Below are positions 1 to 10,215 of a stretch of 64,000 nt of DNA, in pieces. Within the stretch, counting starts at the first letter, position 1, and each line of letters opens with the position of its first letter. Both the position numbers and the translations under genes were made by a program. The stretch is from the NCBI RefSeq assembly GCF_017355915.2, contig NZ_JAFEUV020000014.1:95061-159060 (forward strand). Direction: 5' to 3'. The notes beneath the pieces are model-generated. The model was not told where the DNA came from. It saw only the letters and a list, made by a program, of their open reading frames with translations, and did not search any database. The DNA is from Telluribacter roseus (GTDB lineage: Bacteria > Bacteroidota > Bacteroidia > Cytophagales > Spirosomataceae).

Positions 1-49
1 CTGCTGAATCCTGATCTTGTTAAATGATTCCGTAAATAGGAGGTATCCC

Positions 50-2488
50 CTACTCCCGCACCAGCCGATATGTCTTTCCCTTTACCGTATTAAAAACAAG
101 TACATCCCCCTCCCGACGTGATTGTACTCCCTCTACCCGTAGCGGTACCGCTGACCGGATGCGGCATTCGCCTCCGGCCTCGGAGCGTACGGTGGCGGAT
201 GTGAGTTTGCCCCCGGTCCAGTCCATCCCAACTTCGTAGTCACCACGGGCGCGTAAGCCTTTAACCGAGCCCTTCTGCCAGGTGGAGGGAAGCGCCGGGA
301 GTAGCTGGATAGCGTCCAGGTGGCTTTGGATCAGCATCTCGGCCATACCGGCTATACCACCAAAGTTGCCGTCGACCTGGAAGGGCGGATGGGCGCAGAA
401 CAGGTTGGCGTAAGTACCTCCACCCTTGTACTCAGGATTGTCGTGACCTACATAGTGCAGGAGTTCGCGCAGGAGCTTATAAGCGTGGTCGCCGTCGAGG
501 AGGCGTGCCCAGAAGTTGATCTTCCAGGCCTTACTCCAGCCCGTACCGCCGTCGCCCCGGATCTCGAGCGTTTTCTGAGCTGCCTGAGCAAATTCGGGTG
601 TAGTTAGTGGAGAAATCTGTCGTCCGGGGTGCAGTCCGTAGAGGTGCGAGACGTGACGATGCTGCGGGTCCTGGTCTTCGTGGTCCTTGTACCACTCCTG
701 CAGGTTACCCTTCTTGCCAATCTGCAGCGGGAACAGCTTACTTCGCTTGTCGAGCAGCATCTTCCGGTAGTCGGCATCAGTACCCAGCACTTCGGAAGCC
801 TCGATAATATTGGTAAACAGGTCCCAGATCAGCGACATATCCATGGTGGCAGCGATGGTTACATCGTATGGCTTACCGTCTGGTCCTATGAAGAGGTTCT
901 CGGGTGAGGTAGAGGGAGCCGTCACCAGGTACCCATCAGGACCTTCCACCAACCAGTCCAGGCAGAACTCAGCCGCCTCTTTCATAAGCGGGTAGGCCGT
1001 AGTCTGCAGGTACTTTTTATCTTGTGTAAAGCGGTAGTGCTCGTACAGGTGCTGACTCAGCCACGCGCTGCCCAGCATCCAGTTGGCCCACTGCGGAGTA
1101 CCCTTGCCCAGGTCGCCTACCGGATTGGCTGCTCCCCAGATATCGGCATTGTGGTGGACTACCCAGCCGTCGGTACCGTAGAAGTTTTTGGAAGTTTCCT
1201 TACCCGTCACCGACAGTGTTTTGATCAGATTGATCAGCGGCTGGTGTAGCTCCGACAGGTTGGTTACCTCGGCCGGCCAGTAGTTCATCTGAGCGTTGAT
1301 GTTGGTGGTGTAGTTGCTGCTCCAGGGCGGCTGTACGTGCGGGTTCCATATGCCCTGCAGGGTAGCCGCCGGACTTCCGGTCCGCGAGCTGGATATAAGC
1401 AGGTACCGCCCGTACTGGAAGTACATGGACTCCAGCGCCGGATCATTGGCACCAGCCGTATAGCGCTTCAGGCGTTCGTTGGTAGGCAGGTTAGGTACCT
1501 GGTTGTCATTCAACGTCAGTGCTACGCGATTGAAGTACCGCTTGTAGTCCTGCACGTGCGCCTTCTTTATTACATCGTACGGCTTGACTACTGCTTTCTT
1601 AAGGTACCCCTCTGCCAGGGCTTTTTCATCCTTCCCATCTTTATCCGGGCACTTGTCAAAGCCGTTGAAGCTCGTTGCCGCCGACACAAACAGGACCACC
1701 TCCGTCGCGCCCGCCACCCGCAGCCCGTTAGCATCAGAAGTTACCTTTCCTCCTTTATTGACGGCCCGCACCCGCATATCATACCGCATACCCCGACAGC
1801 CGGTAGGATCATCGTAGACGACGGGTTCAGGATTGTAGTTTACGTAATTAGGATCGGTATGAGCGGGCGCTTTGCCCCGCATCGCTATCTCGGTAGGGCT
1901 GATCGCTGCATTCGTAAATCGGATGGGACTCCTGGTACTTACCGTAAAGTTTAAGGCACCGGCTTTGCTGGCGGTTAGTCGAATTACGATCATCTGATCC
2001 GGCGCTGACGACAGAATTTCGCGCTGGTACTCTACTCCATTCACCACAAAGCGCGTAGTAGCCACCGCATTAGCTATATCCAGCTCCCGGCGGTAGCTGG
2101 TAGGCTGGCCCGCCGCATCCATCCTGATCAGCAGGTCGCCCAGTGGCTCGTACGACTCGGTGTACAATCCCTGCATCTTTTTAGTCAGCTCATGGGCGGT
2201 AGCGTAGTCTCCGGCAAAAAGGGCCTTCCTGATCTCGGGCAGGTACTTTGACGCGTCCGGATTGGCATTGGTGCTGGTGGGGCCACCCGACCAGAGGGTA
2301 GCTTCGTTGAGCTGGATTAGTTCTTCACCTACCTTTCCCCATACCATCGCTCCGAGTCTACCATTACCTACCGGAAGGGCTTCTTCCCACCGCTCGGCGG
2401 GCCGGTCGTACCATAGCGTCAGTGCCTGAGCCATAAGTTGTACCGATACCTGGATTATAAGAAGCAGGGAGAGGACTGTTTTTTTCAT
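50..2488 (-). CDS. GH95 family alpha-L-fucosidase, secreted
   Basis: This 812-residue protein starts with a signal peptide ([22 protein letters not shown]), so it is exported to the periplasm or cell surface. The mature N-terminus has the GH95 hallmark series: [19 protein letters not shown] near residues 26-44, then LGAMVWG and [13 protein letters not shown]. The aromatic-rich (alpha/alpha)6 barrel follows, with [20 protein letters not shown] and the C-terminal [13 protein letters not shown] block. Members hydrolyse terminal alpha-1,2-L-fucosyl (some alpha-L-galactosyl) linkages of plant or host glycans. Length is typical and the gene looks intact. It is transcribed away from the neighbouring lipoprotein gene, and its own downstream context lies outside the window. 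The GH95 call is firm; the exact substrate is inferred. Confidence 0.93.
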   Translation of the reverse strand: MKKTVLSLLLIIQVSVQLMAQALTLWYDRPAERWEEALPVGNGRLGAMVWGKVGEELIQLNEATLWSGGPTSTNANPDASKYLPEIRKALFAGDYATAHELTKKMQGLYTESYEPLGDLLIRMDAAGQPTSYRRELDIANAVATTRFVVNGVEYQREILSSAPDQMIVIRLTASKAGALNFTVSTRSPIRFTNAAISPTEIAMRGKAPAHTDPNYVNYNPEPVVYDDPTGCRGMRYDMRVRAVNKGGKVTSDANGLRVAGATEVVLFVSAATSFNGFDKCPDKDGKDEKALAEGYLKKAVVKPYDVIKKAHVQDYKRYFNRVALTLNDNQVPNLPTNERLKRYTAGANDPALESMYFQYGRYLLISSSRTGSPAATLQGIWNPHVQPPWSSNYTTNINAQMNYWPAEVTNLSELHQPLINLIKTLSVTGKETSKNFYGTDGWVVHHNADIWGAANPVGDLGKGTPQWANWMLGSAWLSQHLYEHYRFTQDKKYLQTTAYPLMKEAAEFCLDWLVEGPDGYLVTAPSTSPENLFIGPDGKPYDVTIAATMDMSLIWDLFTNIIEASEVLGTDADYRKMLLDKRSKLFPLQIGKKGNLQEWYKDHEDQDPQHRHVSHLYGLHPGRQISPLTTPEFAQAAQKTLEIRGDGGTGWSKAWKINFWARLLDGDHAYKLLRELLHYVGHDNPEYKGGGTYANLFCAHPPFQVDGNFGGIAGMAEMLIQSHLDAIQLLPALPSTWQKGSVKGLRARGDYEVGMDWTGGKLTSATVRSEAGGECRIRSAVPLRVEGVQSRREGDVLVFNTVKGKTYRLVRE

Positions 2489-2625
2489 TTTTAGGTTATA
2501 TAGGTGATTAGGCGCTAGCTTTTAGCTAGTAGCTTTAACAATTTCATGGTCGAAGGCTATTTATGTAGTACCTAACCTTATCACAAAAGTTATTTTTCAA
2601 CAAAACTAACCACAACCAGCTTCTC

Positions 2626-3393
2626 ATGCGCTACGCTCTCCCGCTGATTTTACTAGGTCTGCTTTTTATCGTATCCTGCCAGTCCTCTTCCGATCCGGCC
2701 CAATCCGCCGTAGACGGTGCCATCGATTTCCACGGCGGTAAGGCGTACGAAGGGTTCCGGATGGAGTTTGATTTCCGGGATAAACACTACGTAGTAGAGC
2801 GTGAAGGGGGACGCTTCCTGTATGAGCGCCATCAGAAAGATTCGACGGGCGCCGACGTACGCGACATACTCACCAACGAAGAAGCCTACCGCACCATCAA
2901 CGGCAAGCGACAGAACGTACCCGATACTACCATGAGCAAGTACCAGAACTCCGTGAATTCGGTAGCGTACTTCGTGCTGCTCCCCCAGCCCCTCAACGAC
3001 CCGGCGGTTAAGAAGGAATATATAGGCGAGGCCACTATTAAGGGCAAGACGTACCACAAAGTACATGTATCCTTTGCTCAGGAAGGTGGTGGTAAAGACT
3101 TCAGCGACCAATTTGTCTACTGGTTCGACAAGAACGACTTCTCCCTGGACTACCTGGCGTACCTCTACTATACCGACGAAACCGGCCTGCGCTTCCGCGA
3201 AGCCTATAACCCCAAGAAGGTGGGGGGTATACTGGTGCAGGATTACATCAACTACGCCCCTACCGACTCAGCCATGGCTGTCACGAGGGAGAACCTCCTG
3301 AAAATGGATCAGTACTTTGAGTCGGGGCAGTTGAAGGAGCTTTCGCGGATTGAGAATAAGAATGTAAAGGTGCAGAGCCCGGTGAATAAGTAG
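2626..3393 (+). CDS. DUF6503-like lipoprotein
   Basis: A 255-residue predicted lipoprotein: N-terminal hydrophobic segment LPLILLGLLFIVSC with Cys18 as the lipidation site, followed by a Ser-rich linker. The body (HGGKAYEGFRMEFDFRDKHYVVER, then DETGLRFREAYNPKKVGGILVQDYINY) resembles the Bacteroidota DUF6503 family, whose members look like LolA/LppX-type half-barrels. The biochemical role is unknown; carrying a lipid or binding an outer-membrane component is only a guess from the fold. The 137-bp gap to the divergent fucosidase gene probably holds both promoters. ATG at 2626 directly precedes the signal peptide. Confidence 0.8.
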   Translation: MRYALPLILLGLLFIVSCQSSSDPAQSAVDGAIDFHGGKAYEGFRMEFDFRDKHYVVEREGGRFLYERHQKDSTGADVRDILTNEEAYRTINGKRQNVPDTTMSKYQNSVNSVAYFVLLPQPLNDPAVKKEYIGEATIKGKTYHKVHVSFAQEGGGKDFSDQFVYWFDKNDFSLDYLAYLYYTDETGLRFREAYNPKKVGGILVQDYINYAPTDSAMAVTRENLLKMDQYFESGQLKELSRIENKNVKVQSPVNK

Positions 3394-3405
3394 TAGGCAG
3401 AAGTG

Positions 3406-3505
3406 TTTTACCACAGAGTAAATAAGAGGTAAGCACAGAGGGCACAGAGTTCTTTTTCACTCTCTCGAACTCCGCGCTATAACTCAGAGAACTCTGTGGT
3501 GAAAA
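3406..3505. repeat. 100-bp inverted repeat with ACCACAGAG ends
   Basis: The left arm TTTTACCACAGAG (3406-3418) is repeated inverted as CTCTGTGGTGAAAA (3492-3505). The interior carries further CACAGAG copies at about 3434-3449. This type of ACCACAGAG/CACAGAG element is known to me as a dispersed intergenic repeat in several bacterial phyla. Here it sits between two convergent genes (3393 and 3513), where it could also form a large stem-loop. No gene fits inside it. Confidence 0.55.
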
Positions 3506-3512
3506 AAGCACC

Positions 3513-3869
3513 TTACCCAAGCGAACGTATTGCTAAGCGGTTGCCTTCGGTGTCTTCAAAGAGGGCCATGTAGCCAAAGCTGGGGCTAACCTGCGTTTTT
3601 TCGCGGATGATGCGGCCTCCGGCTATCTCCACCCGGCTGAGTAGCTCCGTCATGTCATCGCCGCCGTCGAGGTACAGCAGCGGGCCTTCGTGTGAGGGAT
3701 GGTAGGCGGTAGGGTGTTGTACCAGTGCGCCGCCCTCAGGCAGCAGTACCATTTTGAGCGCTCCCAGGTCCAGTACGGACAGGTCAGTAGCCAGCAGGGC
3801 TCCGTAAAACTGAGCGGCACGGTTGATATCGGTAGCAGGTATTTCGAACCAGGCAATGAGTGATGACAT
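3513..3869 (-). CDS. VOC family (glyoxalase/bleomycin-resistance fold) protein
   Basis: A 118-residue protein starting MSSLIAWFEIPATDINRAAQ, the usual beginning of a VOC beta-alpha-beta-beta-beta module (paired motif: WFEIPATDINRAAQFYGALL and EIAGGRIIREKTQVSPSFGY, then ALFEDTEGNRLAI). The frame stays open upstream, but ATG at 3869 starts exactly where the family alignment starts, so the longer reading is unlikely. A full glyoxalase I metal set is not obvious, and many homologues are annotated only as VOC family. Convergent with the upstream lipoprotein gene across the inverted repeat. Substrate unknown. Confidence 0.85.
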   Translation of the reverse strand: MSSLIAWFEIPATDINRAAQFYGALLATDLSVLDLGALKMVLLPEGGALVQHPTAYHPSHEGPLLYLDGGDDMTELLSRVEIAGGRIIREKTQVSPSFGYMALFEDTEGNRLAIRSLG

Positions 3870-3947
3870 AAGGCAGATGCAGGTTTGATTGGTATAAAAA
3901 AGCAGTGTGGGGCTTTTACACCTAAAAATAGCAGGTCTACTTTTACC

Positions 3948-4427
3948 ATGAAAGCTTTCTTCCTTGCCATTTCGTTCTGCATCCTTACCAGCGCCTGTAA
4001 CTCTCAACCCGCCTCCACCAGGAAGGAGACGCAGGGGCCCGCAGTTACGCCCATTATCGTTATCAAGGAAATAGCCAACCAGACGCAGGAGGATCTTGAA
4101 CACATCCTGGGCCTGACGAGCAGCTTTCAGCCCCTGAACCAGGAGGAACTGACGGTTTGCAAAAACTGCCAGAAGTACATCTACAAGAATGGCCTCGTCC
4201 GCATTGTCTATATCAACGACATGGCCGACTGGATCACCGTCAATCCGCCAGATTCTACTCCCGTACGGGATGCACTCCCCCTGCTGGGCCTACCCGCCAC
4301 ACCACCCGATAGTAAGACAGACTCCCTGAGCCGCTGGAAAGGGGTACATGGACTTAAAGAAATCAATGTATATACCACCCCCAGGGGCACTATTGATTAT
4401 ATACTGGTAAAGTCCTTTACGCTCTGA
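3948..4427 (+). CDS. Putative lipoprotein, function unknown
   Basis: A 159-residue protein with an N-terminal export signal, MKAFFLAISFCILTSAC, in which the Cys could be lipidated, although the -3 residue is Thr rather than the usual Leu. The mature part is short and polar, has a CKNC pair near residue 65 (possible metal or disulfide site), and ends in a strand-rich segment EINVYTTPRGTIDYILVKSF. I do not recognise the family. ATG at 3948 is chosen because it begins the signal peptide; an in-frame upstream codon at 3885 would bury it. It is divergent from the VOC gene and followed by the icd promoter region. Confidence 0.6.
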   Translation: MKAFFLAISFCILTSACNSQPASTRKETQGPAVTPIIVIKEIANQTQEDLEHILGLTSSFQPLNQEELTVCKNCQKYIYKNGLVRIVYINDMADWITVNPPDSTPVRDALPLLGLPATPPDSKTDSLSRWKGVHGLKEINVYTTPRGTIDYILVKSFTL

Positions 4428-4471
4428 ATAGTACTATCAAGTACCACAAAAGCACCAATCTGTATCTAACC

Positions 4472-4502
4472 TTCGGCTTTTAGCTTAGATTTTGTACTTT
4501 TG
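4472..4502 (+). promoter_or_regulatory. Bacteroidota-type promoter for icd
   Basis: TTCG (4472-4475), 19 nt spacer, then TACTTTTG (4495-4502). This is a near match to the Bacteroidota sigma-A pattern TTTG-N19-TAnnTTTG (-33/-7), with a single mismatch in the -33 box. It lies about 48 bases before the icd start codon in an otherwise empty AT-rich gap. Confidence 0.55.
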
Positions 4503-4549
4503 GGCCGATGTTGAAACAAATAATATTTGGCTACTAATTTTATTACCAC

Positions 4550-5776
4550 ATGAACAAAATTAAAGTTGCTAATCCGGTCGTTGAGCTCGACGGGGATGAG
4601 ATGACCCGCATCATCTGGAAATTCATCAAAGAAAAACTCATTCTGCCGTATCTGGACGTAGATATCAAGTACTATGACCTCGGCATCGAATACCGCGACG
4701 AAACCAATGACCAGGTAACCATTGATGCCGCCAACGCGATCAAGCAGTACGGTGTAGGTATCAAGTGTGCTACCATCACGCCTGACGAAGCCCGCGTAGA
4801 AGAGTTCGGCCTGAAGCAGATGTGGAAGTCGCCCAATGGTACTATCCGTAACATCCTGGATGGTACTGTATTCCGTGAGCCTATCGTGATGAGCAACGTA
4901 CCCCGCCTCGTTACTACCTGGACTTCACCTATCATCGTAGGTCGTCACGCGTTTGGTGACCAGTATCGCGCTACTGACTTCGTAGTACCCGGCAAAGGTA
5001 AACTGACGATGAAGTTTGAAGGTGAGGACGGAACTGTACAGGAGTTTGAAGTATTCAACTTCCCTGGTGGTGGTGTAGCCATGGGTATGTACAACCTCGA
5101 CGAGTCTATCCGTGGATTCGCTCGCTCATGTATGAACATTGGTCTGCAGAAGGGCTGGCCGGTATACCTCTCTACCAAGAATACCATCCTTAAGAAATAC
5201 GACGGTCGCTTCAAGGACCTGTTCCAGGAAATCTACGACACCGAGTTCAAGGCTAAGTTTGAAGAAGCGGGTATCGTATACGAGCACCGCCTCATCGACG
5301 ACATGGTAGCTTCGGCTCTGAAATGGAGCGGCAGCTTCGTATGGGCTTGTAAGAACTACGACGGTGACGTACAATCTGACTCGGTAGCGCAGGGCTTTGG
5401 CTCACTGGGTCTGATGACGTCGGTACTGGTTACTCCCGATGGAAGTACTATGGAGGCTGAAGCTGCCCACGGTACCGTTACCCGTCACTACCGCGAGCAC
5501 CAGAAGGGTCGTCCTACGTCTACCAACCCGATCGCTTCCATCTTCGCATGGACCCGCGGTCTGGCGTTCCGTGGTAAACTGGACAACAACCAGGAGCTGA
5601 TCAACTTCTCTGAGACTCTCGAGCGCGTATGTATCGAGACCGTCGAAAGTGGTAAAATGACGAAGGACCTGGCAATCATCGTACACGGTAACGACGTGAA
5701 GCACGGTGAGCACTTCCTGTACACGGAGGAGTTCCTCGAAGCCATCAACGAAAACCTGCAGTCGGCTCTGGCCTAA
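4550..5776 (+). CDS. icd: NADP-dependent isocitrate dehydrogenase, eukaryotic-like type II
   Basis: This 408-residue enzyme oxidatively decarboxylates isocitrate to 2-oxoglutarate with NADP+ in the TCA cycle. The start [16 protein letters not shown], the substrate loop [18 protein letters not shown] (about residues 93-110) and the C-terminal [13 protein letters not shown] block are diagnostic of the homodimeric type found in eukaryotes and many Bacteroidota, not the E. coli type. It is a single-gene unit with its own promoter at 4472-4502 and a hairpin terminator at 5798. Some authors name this type idh; the function is secure. Confidence 0.97.
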   Translation: MNKIKVANPVVELDGDEMTRIIWKFIKEKLILPYLDVDIKYYDLGIEYRDETNDQVTIDAANAIKQYGVGIKCATITPDEARVEEFGLKQMWKSPNGTIRNILDGTVFREPIVMSNVPRLVTTWTSPIIVGRHAFGDQYRATDFVVPGKGKLTMKFEGEDGTVQEFEVFNFPGGGVAMGMYNLDESIRGFARSCMNIGLQKGWPVYLSTKNTILKKYDGRFKDLFQEIYDTEFKAKFEEAGIVYEHRLIDDMVASALKWSGSFVWACKNYDGDVQSDSVAQGFGSLGLMTSVLVTPDGSTMEAEAAHGTVTRHYREHQKGRPTSTNPIASIFAWTRGLAFRGKLDNNQELINFSETLERVCIETVESGKMTKDLAIIVHGNDVKHGEHFLYTEEFLEAINENLQSALA

Positions 5777-5797
5777 GGTGTAGTACTGGTTATACAT

Positions 5798-5840
5798 AAA
5801 TGAGCCGCCGATTCCCCAGGGAGTTGGCGGCTCATTTTTT
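5798..5840. terminator. Hairpin terminator between icd and the convergent SDR gene
   Basis: A 12-bp stem, AAATGAGCCGCC (5798-5809) with GGCGGCTCATTT (5826-5837), followed by T residues. It sits in the gap between convergent genes and can serve icd on the plus strand; the A-rich left side lets it act on the minus strand too. Confidence 0.8.
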
Positions 5841-6603
5841 AGAATCCAATTGAATTACCCCCATCCACCGGCAGCGACACCCCCGTAATAAACGAAGCGG
5901 CTTCGGAGGAGAGGAACACCGCCGCCAGCCCAATGTCTTTGGGAGCGCCCAGCCGCGCCATCGGCGTACGGCTCATGGCACGCCGCAGACGGTCCGGGTC
6001 GTCGTTCATGGCTTTGAGGAACATAGGCGTTTCGATGAAGCCGGGAGCAATGGCATTGATGCGGACGTTGTGCGGCGAAAACTCCGACGCCAGGATCTTG
6101 ATCATACCTTCCAGCGCCGTCTTGGAGGCTCCGTAGGCGGCTACCCGATCTATGCCGTAGTAGGCAGCCATGGAGGAGATCATCAGGATAGAGCCGCTCC
6201 GGCGGGCAATCATGTGGCGGGCACACTCACGGGTCAGGGAGAATACCGCGTTGAGGTTGGTCATCAGAATACGGTCAAACTCCTCGTCTGTTACATCCAG
6301 CGCCGGCTTTTTCATGTTAATCCCGGCATTGTTAATGAGTATGTCAATGGGGCCGCAGGTCTTTTCAATATGCTGCACCAGGGCCGGGAGCTTCGCCCGA
6401 TCTGTCACGTCGTTGACTACGTAGTAGGCCCTTTCGCCCAGGGTATCTACGGCTTCTTTCAGCATTTCTTCGCGGCGGCCCGTTATGACCACCCGGGCTC
6501 CGGCCTCGACGAGGCATTGGGTAGTAGCCAGTCCGATGCCGGTACCTCCGCCGGTCACCAAGGCTAATTTGCCTTCCAATGAAAAAGATTGTGTCGTATT
6601 CAC
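5839..6603 (-). CDS. SDR family oxidoreductase, probable fructuronate reductase (mannonate oxidoreductase)
   Basis: A 254-residue classical short-chain dehydrogenase: cofactor motif TGGGTGIG near residues 17-24, NNAG at about 90, catalytic Ser of MISSMAAYYG, and YGASK. The start is taken as GTG at 6603 because the reading frame before it has no sensible start and a 254-residue product is standard. It begins 19 bases downstream of the UxuA-GH67 gene on the same strand, so co-transcription is likely. Fructuronate reductase of the SDR type converts fructuronate to mannonate, the substrate of mannonate dehydratase. That assignment is inferred from context; the SDR fold is directly visible. Confidence 0.82.
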   Translation of the reverse strand: MNTTQSFSLEGKLALVTGGGTGIGLATTQCLVEAGARVVITGRREEMLKEAVDTLGERAYYVVNDVTDRAKLPALVQHIEKTCGPIDILINNAGINMKKPALDVTDEEFDRILMTNLNAVFSLTRECARHMIARRSGSILMISSMAAYYGIDRVAAYGASKTALEGMIKILASEFSPHNVRINAIAPGFIETPMFLKAMNDDPDRLRRAMSRTPMARLGAPKDIGLAAVFLSSEAASFITGVSLPVDGGNSIGF

Positions 6604-6622
6604 AGCTTGTATTTTCTGGTAA

Positions 6623-9600
6623 TTAACGTAATTGATAAATGCGCACCAGCTTCTTGATTTCGTCCAGCGTGCGGGTAGGCTTGGGCAGGTCAGCGGGGAT
6701 AGGGCGCTTGGAGTACGTCTGGAAGTACAGCACGCAGGCGTCGCGCCACCACTCGGCTTCCCGCTTCTGGATCTGCAGGCGGCCCGCCACATCAGCGTAT
6801 AGTTCGGGATCTACGGAGTCCTTCACGCTGTCCCACTGCCGGATCATCTGCTCCACCGACTTTACGCCACCGTAGTAGCGGTAGCAAAGTTCTTCCCACA
6901 AGCTACGCCCATTAGCCATCTTGTGCGACCAGGGTACATGGTGAAACCAGAGCAGGTACTTGTCCGGCGTGGTTTCCAATACTCCCCACTGCTGCTGCAA
7001 CTCCGGCGTGTACTGCGAAAGGGCGTTGGAGCCGGTTTTGGTACGGTCGAAGCCAATACCCTGCGCATCGGCGCGGTGGTAGTAGAGGGAAGTCCAGTCG
7101 GGACGTTGGCTCTTCTCCAGCCAGGGCTGCGGCCCGTAGTGGATACTTTCGCCCATGATGTGGTGCAGCCCCAGGGGCGTCATGTAGTTAACCGCCGCCT
7201 CCCGCGATTCCATCAAGATATTTTTAATGGTAGCCACCACCTGCGGCTGGCGGGTGAGCGTCATCTTGATCCACTCCTCGGCGATCTGCTCTGACGACAA
7301 AGTATGGTCCCACGCCAGCCGCCCGTAGGCGTACCAGTTGGCCTGCCCCACGGGGTGACCGGTCCAGTTGCGGTCGGAGCCGACATTGGATACACCAGCC
7401 ATGCCGGTATGGTTGTAGCCATGAAGGCTTCCATCCACTACCTCGGCTACCGTAGAGCCAAGACCTTTGATGTAGGTGTCGCTGTCGAGGGTTTCTTTAA
7501 AGAGTGGCGCCTCGTACACCAGGTGCGTAGCAAAGCCCAGGTACTCCTGCGTAAGCTGAAACTCCATCATCAGGGGCGTTTGGGGCATCTGGCCGAACAG
7601 CGGGTGAAAGGGCTCGCGGGGCTGGAAGTCAATGGGACCATTCTTGACCTGTACCAGTACCTTCGGGTCAAACTGTCCGTCGAAGGGCTTGAACTCCTCG
7701 TAACCTGCCTTGTAGCGGTCGCCGTTGGGGTCGGCTTTGTAGACAAAGGCCCGCCACATCACAATGCCATCGTAGGGCGCCAGCGCCTTAGCCAGCATAT
7801 TGGCCCCGTCGACGTGGGTTCGGTTGTAGTCCTGCGGACCGGGCTCGCCTTCTGAATTGGCTTTCACCACAAACCCACCAAAGTCCGGAATGATGGAATA
7901 AATCTCCTTCACCTTCTCGTTCCACCACTGCTGTACGGCCGGGTCCAGCGGGTCGGCGGTGGGCAGACCACCCACGTTGCGCGGCGCCGTAAAGCGCACC
8001 GACAGGTACACCCGAATGCCGTAGGGACGAAATACATCCGCCAGAGCCTTCACCTTGTGCAGGTACTCGGCCGTCATGAAGCGGGCGCTGGCGTTGACGT
8101 TATTGACTACCGTGGCGTTAATGCCGATGGAAGCGTTGGCGCGGGCGTACTCCTTGTAGCGCGGGTCAATGACCTGCGGCAGGTCGTACCACTTCCAGAT
8201 GGACGAGCCTGCGTAGCCCCGCTCCACAGTACCGTTAGGGTTGTCCCAGTGATTGAGCACGCGGTACTGTACCTTGGGACTGGTAGTAATATTCAGCTCC
8301 GACAGCGGGCGCAGGGTCTGCAGGTGACGCAACAGCCCGAAGCTCCCGTACAGCAGGCCTTTTTCGGACTTAGCTGCTATGATAGTTTGGTTGCCTTTGC
8401 GGTAAATGTGGTACCCTTCCGGCCCTACTTGTTCCTGCTCATCCAATTGAAATACAATATCACCTTTACCCGAAGTCTGCTTTTGCACACTGACTTTGGT
8501 ACCTACTAACCCCTGCAAACCCGTCTGCAGCTCCTCCACGGCTACCTGCCGCATGGGGGAGTTTTCGGTATTGACGATGGAGGTAAAGGCAGTGGCGTAG
8601 GCCCGCTGCAGGGCCGCATCCTGTATCCGGTCGTATTTGAGCCAGAGGCGGTAGCCGTCGTCGGCTTGGGTACTTGGGGCTACCAGCATACCTACCAAAA
8701 GGAATACCAGCGCCAGCGAGCGCCGGATGGCCAGCTCCATACCGCGTAATTCGGCCAGCCCCTTGAGGCGGCCAATGGCCGAGTAGCCGGGGTAGGTGGT
8801 TTTGTGGAGGTCGTCCAGCATCTGGTGACCGTGGTCGGGGCGCATGGGTAGTGCGCTGTCGGGGCGGCCGGCCTGCTGCCGTCGCTGCTGTTCGAGAGTC
8901 AATTCTTTCATAACGCTATACATATCTACATCGCCGGTCAGGTGGTCGGCTTCGTGAAAATTACGGGGCTCATCAGCATCGCGCTTTGTGGAGCGCAGAT
9001 GCACGAAGTGGATCCGGTTGCCCAGGCGCTGTACCATACCCGGGAGGTCGTTGTCGGCCCGGACACCCAGCGAGCCGGTGCAGAAGGTAATGCCATTGGC
9101 CCGGACGGGGCAGGCATTCATCAGCGCCTGCAGATCGGCTTCGGTACTTACCACGCGGGGCAGCCCCAGCAGCGGACGCGGCGGATCGTCGGGGTGGATG
9201 CACAGCCGTACGCCCAGCTCCTCCGCCACGGGTGCTACCTGCTGCACAAAGTAGTGCAGGTTGGCGCGGAGGGCGTCGGCGTCTATATCTTTATAAGTAT
9301 CCAGCAGGGACTGAAAGGTAGCCAGCTCGAAGGCCTCTTCCGAACCCGGCAACCCCAGCAGTACCGTCGCGGTCAGCGTCCGGAGTTCTTCCTCCCCCAT
9401 CGACTCAAACCGCCGCCTGGCCCGCCCGATGGTATCAGCATCGTAGTCCTGCTCCGCACCGGGGCGCTTCAGGATGTGGAGGTCAAAGGCCACAAACTTC
9501 TCCCATTCAAAGCGAAGCGTACGGGCACCGTTGGGTAGCTGGTATACTACATCCGTCCGTGACCAGTCCAGTACCGGCATGAAGTTGTAGCACACGACCT

Positions 9601-9913
9601 GTATGCCGCAGGCCGCCAGGTTCCGCAGCGACTGCTTATAGTTTTCAATGTACTGCTCGCGCGAAGGCAGGCCCTTCTTGATATCCTCGTGGACGGGAAG
9701 GCTTTCCACCACCAGCCACCGCAGCGGCGTTACTGCCTCCGGAGCCTGTTCGATCAGTTGCTGCCGCTCCCGTATAGCCTCCACTGACCATACCTCTCCG
9801 ACGGGTAGTTGGTGCAGGGCCGATACTACTCCTTCACAGCCTGCCTGCCTAATATCGTGAAGCGAAACGGGGTCCTTCGGCCCGAACCAGCGCATAGTTT
9901 GTATGAAAGGCAT
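6623..9913 (-). CDS. Fused mannonate dehydratase (UxuA) and GH67 alpha-glucuronidase
   Basis: One uninterrupted 1096-residue frame encodes two enzymes. Residues 1-398 are mannonate dehydratase (D-mannonate to 2-keto-3-deoxygluconate): [12 protein letters not shown] start, metal-ligand candidates His240 (CIHPDD), Cys278 (FCTGSLG), His305 (HFVHLR) and Asp360 (RPDHGH), and the usual C-terminal [14 protein letters not shown]. From Met392 a signal peptide ([18 protein letters not shown]...STQA) leads into a complete GH67 alpha-glucuronidase, which removes (4-O-methyl)glucuronate from xylan fragments. Catalytic-region motifs are NSEGEPGP (about 687-694), Asp762 in [11 protein letters not shown] and Glu790 in QLTQEYLG. 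No stop separates the parts. Whether it is made as one chain or GH67 starts internally at 8740 is open. The LacI operator lies upstream. Confidence 0.9.
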   Translation of the reverse strand: MPFIQTMRWFGPKDPVSLHDIRQAGCEGVVSALHQLPVGEVWSVEAIRERQQLIEQAPEAVTPLRWLVVESLPVHEDIKKGLPSREQYIENYKQSLRNLAACGIQVVCYNFMPVLDWSRTDVVYQLPNGARTLRFEWEKFVAFDLHILKRPGAEQDYDADTIGRARRRFESMGEEELRTLTATVLLGLPGSEEAFELATFQSLLDTYKDIDADALRANLHYFVQQVAPVAEELGVRLCIHPDDPPRPLLGLPRVVSTEADLQALMNACPVRANGITFCTGSLGVRADNDLPGMVQRLGNRIHFVHLRSTKRDADEPRNFHEADHLTGDVDMYSVMKELTLEQQRRQQAGRPDSALPMRPDHGHQMLDDLHKTTYPGYSAIGRLKGLAELRGMELAIRRSLALVFLLVGMLVAPSTQADDGYRLWLKYDRIQDAALQRAYATAFTSIVNTENSPMRQVAVEELQTGLQGLVGTKVSVQKQTSGKGDIVFQLDEQEQVGPEGYHIYRKGNQTIIAAKSEKGLLYGSFGLLRHLQTLRPLSELNITTSPKVQYRVLNHWDNPNGTVERGYAGSSIWKWYDLPQVIDPRYKEYARANASIGINATVVNNVNASARFMTAEYLHKVKALADVFRPYGIRVYLSVRFTAPRNVGGLPTADPLDPAVQQWWNEKVKEIYSIIPDFGGFVVKANSEGEPGPQDYNRTHVDGANMLAKALAPYDGIVMWRAFVYKADPNGDRYKAGYEEFKPFDGQFDPKVLVQVKNGPIDFQPREPFHPLFGQMPQTPLMMEFQLTQEYLGFATHLVYEAPLFKETLDSDTYIKGLGSTVAEVVDGSLHGYNHTGMAGVSNVGSDRNWTGHPVGQANWYAYGRLAWDHTLSSEQIAEEWIKMTLTRQPQVVATIKNILMESREAAVNYMTPLGLHHIMGESIHYGPQPWLEKSQRPDWTSLYYHRADAQGIGFDRTKTGSNALSQYTPELQQQWGVLETTPDKYLLWFHHVPWSHKMANGRSLWEELCYRYYGGVKSVEQMIRQWDSVKDSVDPELYADVAGRLQIQKREAEWWRDACVLYFQTYSKRPIPADLPKPTRTLDEIKKLVRIYQLR
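8660..8740 (-). other. Internal signal peptide and alternative GH67 start inside the fused gene
   Basis: The ATG at 8740 (Met392 of the fused frame) begins a textbook export signal: basic n-region MELAIRRS, hydrophobic core [12 protein letters not shown], and an STQA cleavage region before DDGYRLW. Translation from here would give a 705-residue periplasmic alpha-glucuronidase of normal GH67 length. The same residues also look like the normal C-terminus of UxuA (GMELAIRRS), so the two genes share about nine codons instead of being separated by a stop. Confidence 0.7.
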
Positions 9914-10049
9914 CTTTACTAATTACAATTTAGGACCTTCTTAACTACCAATTGACCAAGCCAAAGCTCCGGTACCTCTATTCGAAGCTATATGGATTCT
10001 CCTATTTACAACTATAAGAATAAAACATTTTAAACCCAAAATAGCACAA

Positions 10050-10089
10050 TAGCTATCGGTATCGTTTTCGAAAACGATACCGATAGCTA
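10050..10089. promoter_or_regulatory. Perfect 40-bp palindrome, LacI-family operator candidate
   Basis: The 40 bases are a perfect palindrome centred at 10069/10070 with core CGTTTTCGAAAACG and outer arms AGCTATCGGTAT. The CG-centred TTTTCGAAAA core is typical of LacI-family operators. It lies between the divergent uxuA-GH67 gene (start 9913) and the LacI-type gene (start 10216), so it probably mediates repression of the catabolic genes and autoregulation. The length, about twice a normal LacI site, is unusual. Confidence 0.75.
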
Positions 10090-10215
10090 CCTAACTTTAA
10101 CTATATTTGAGACAGTCGGTGGCGGTAAGCCAGAAGGAAAAAGCCGTGGGGTAAATATCTCCATAAGTACTGACGTAGAGTACTACCTGAAAAATACAAT
10201 TCAACGATCTGGTAC

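Noticed and set aside
9000..9540. Plus-strand frame of about 198 codons inside the UxuA region
   Set aside because: Antisense to conserved metal-binding motifs of mannonate dehydratase.
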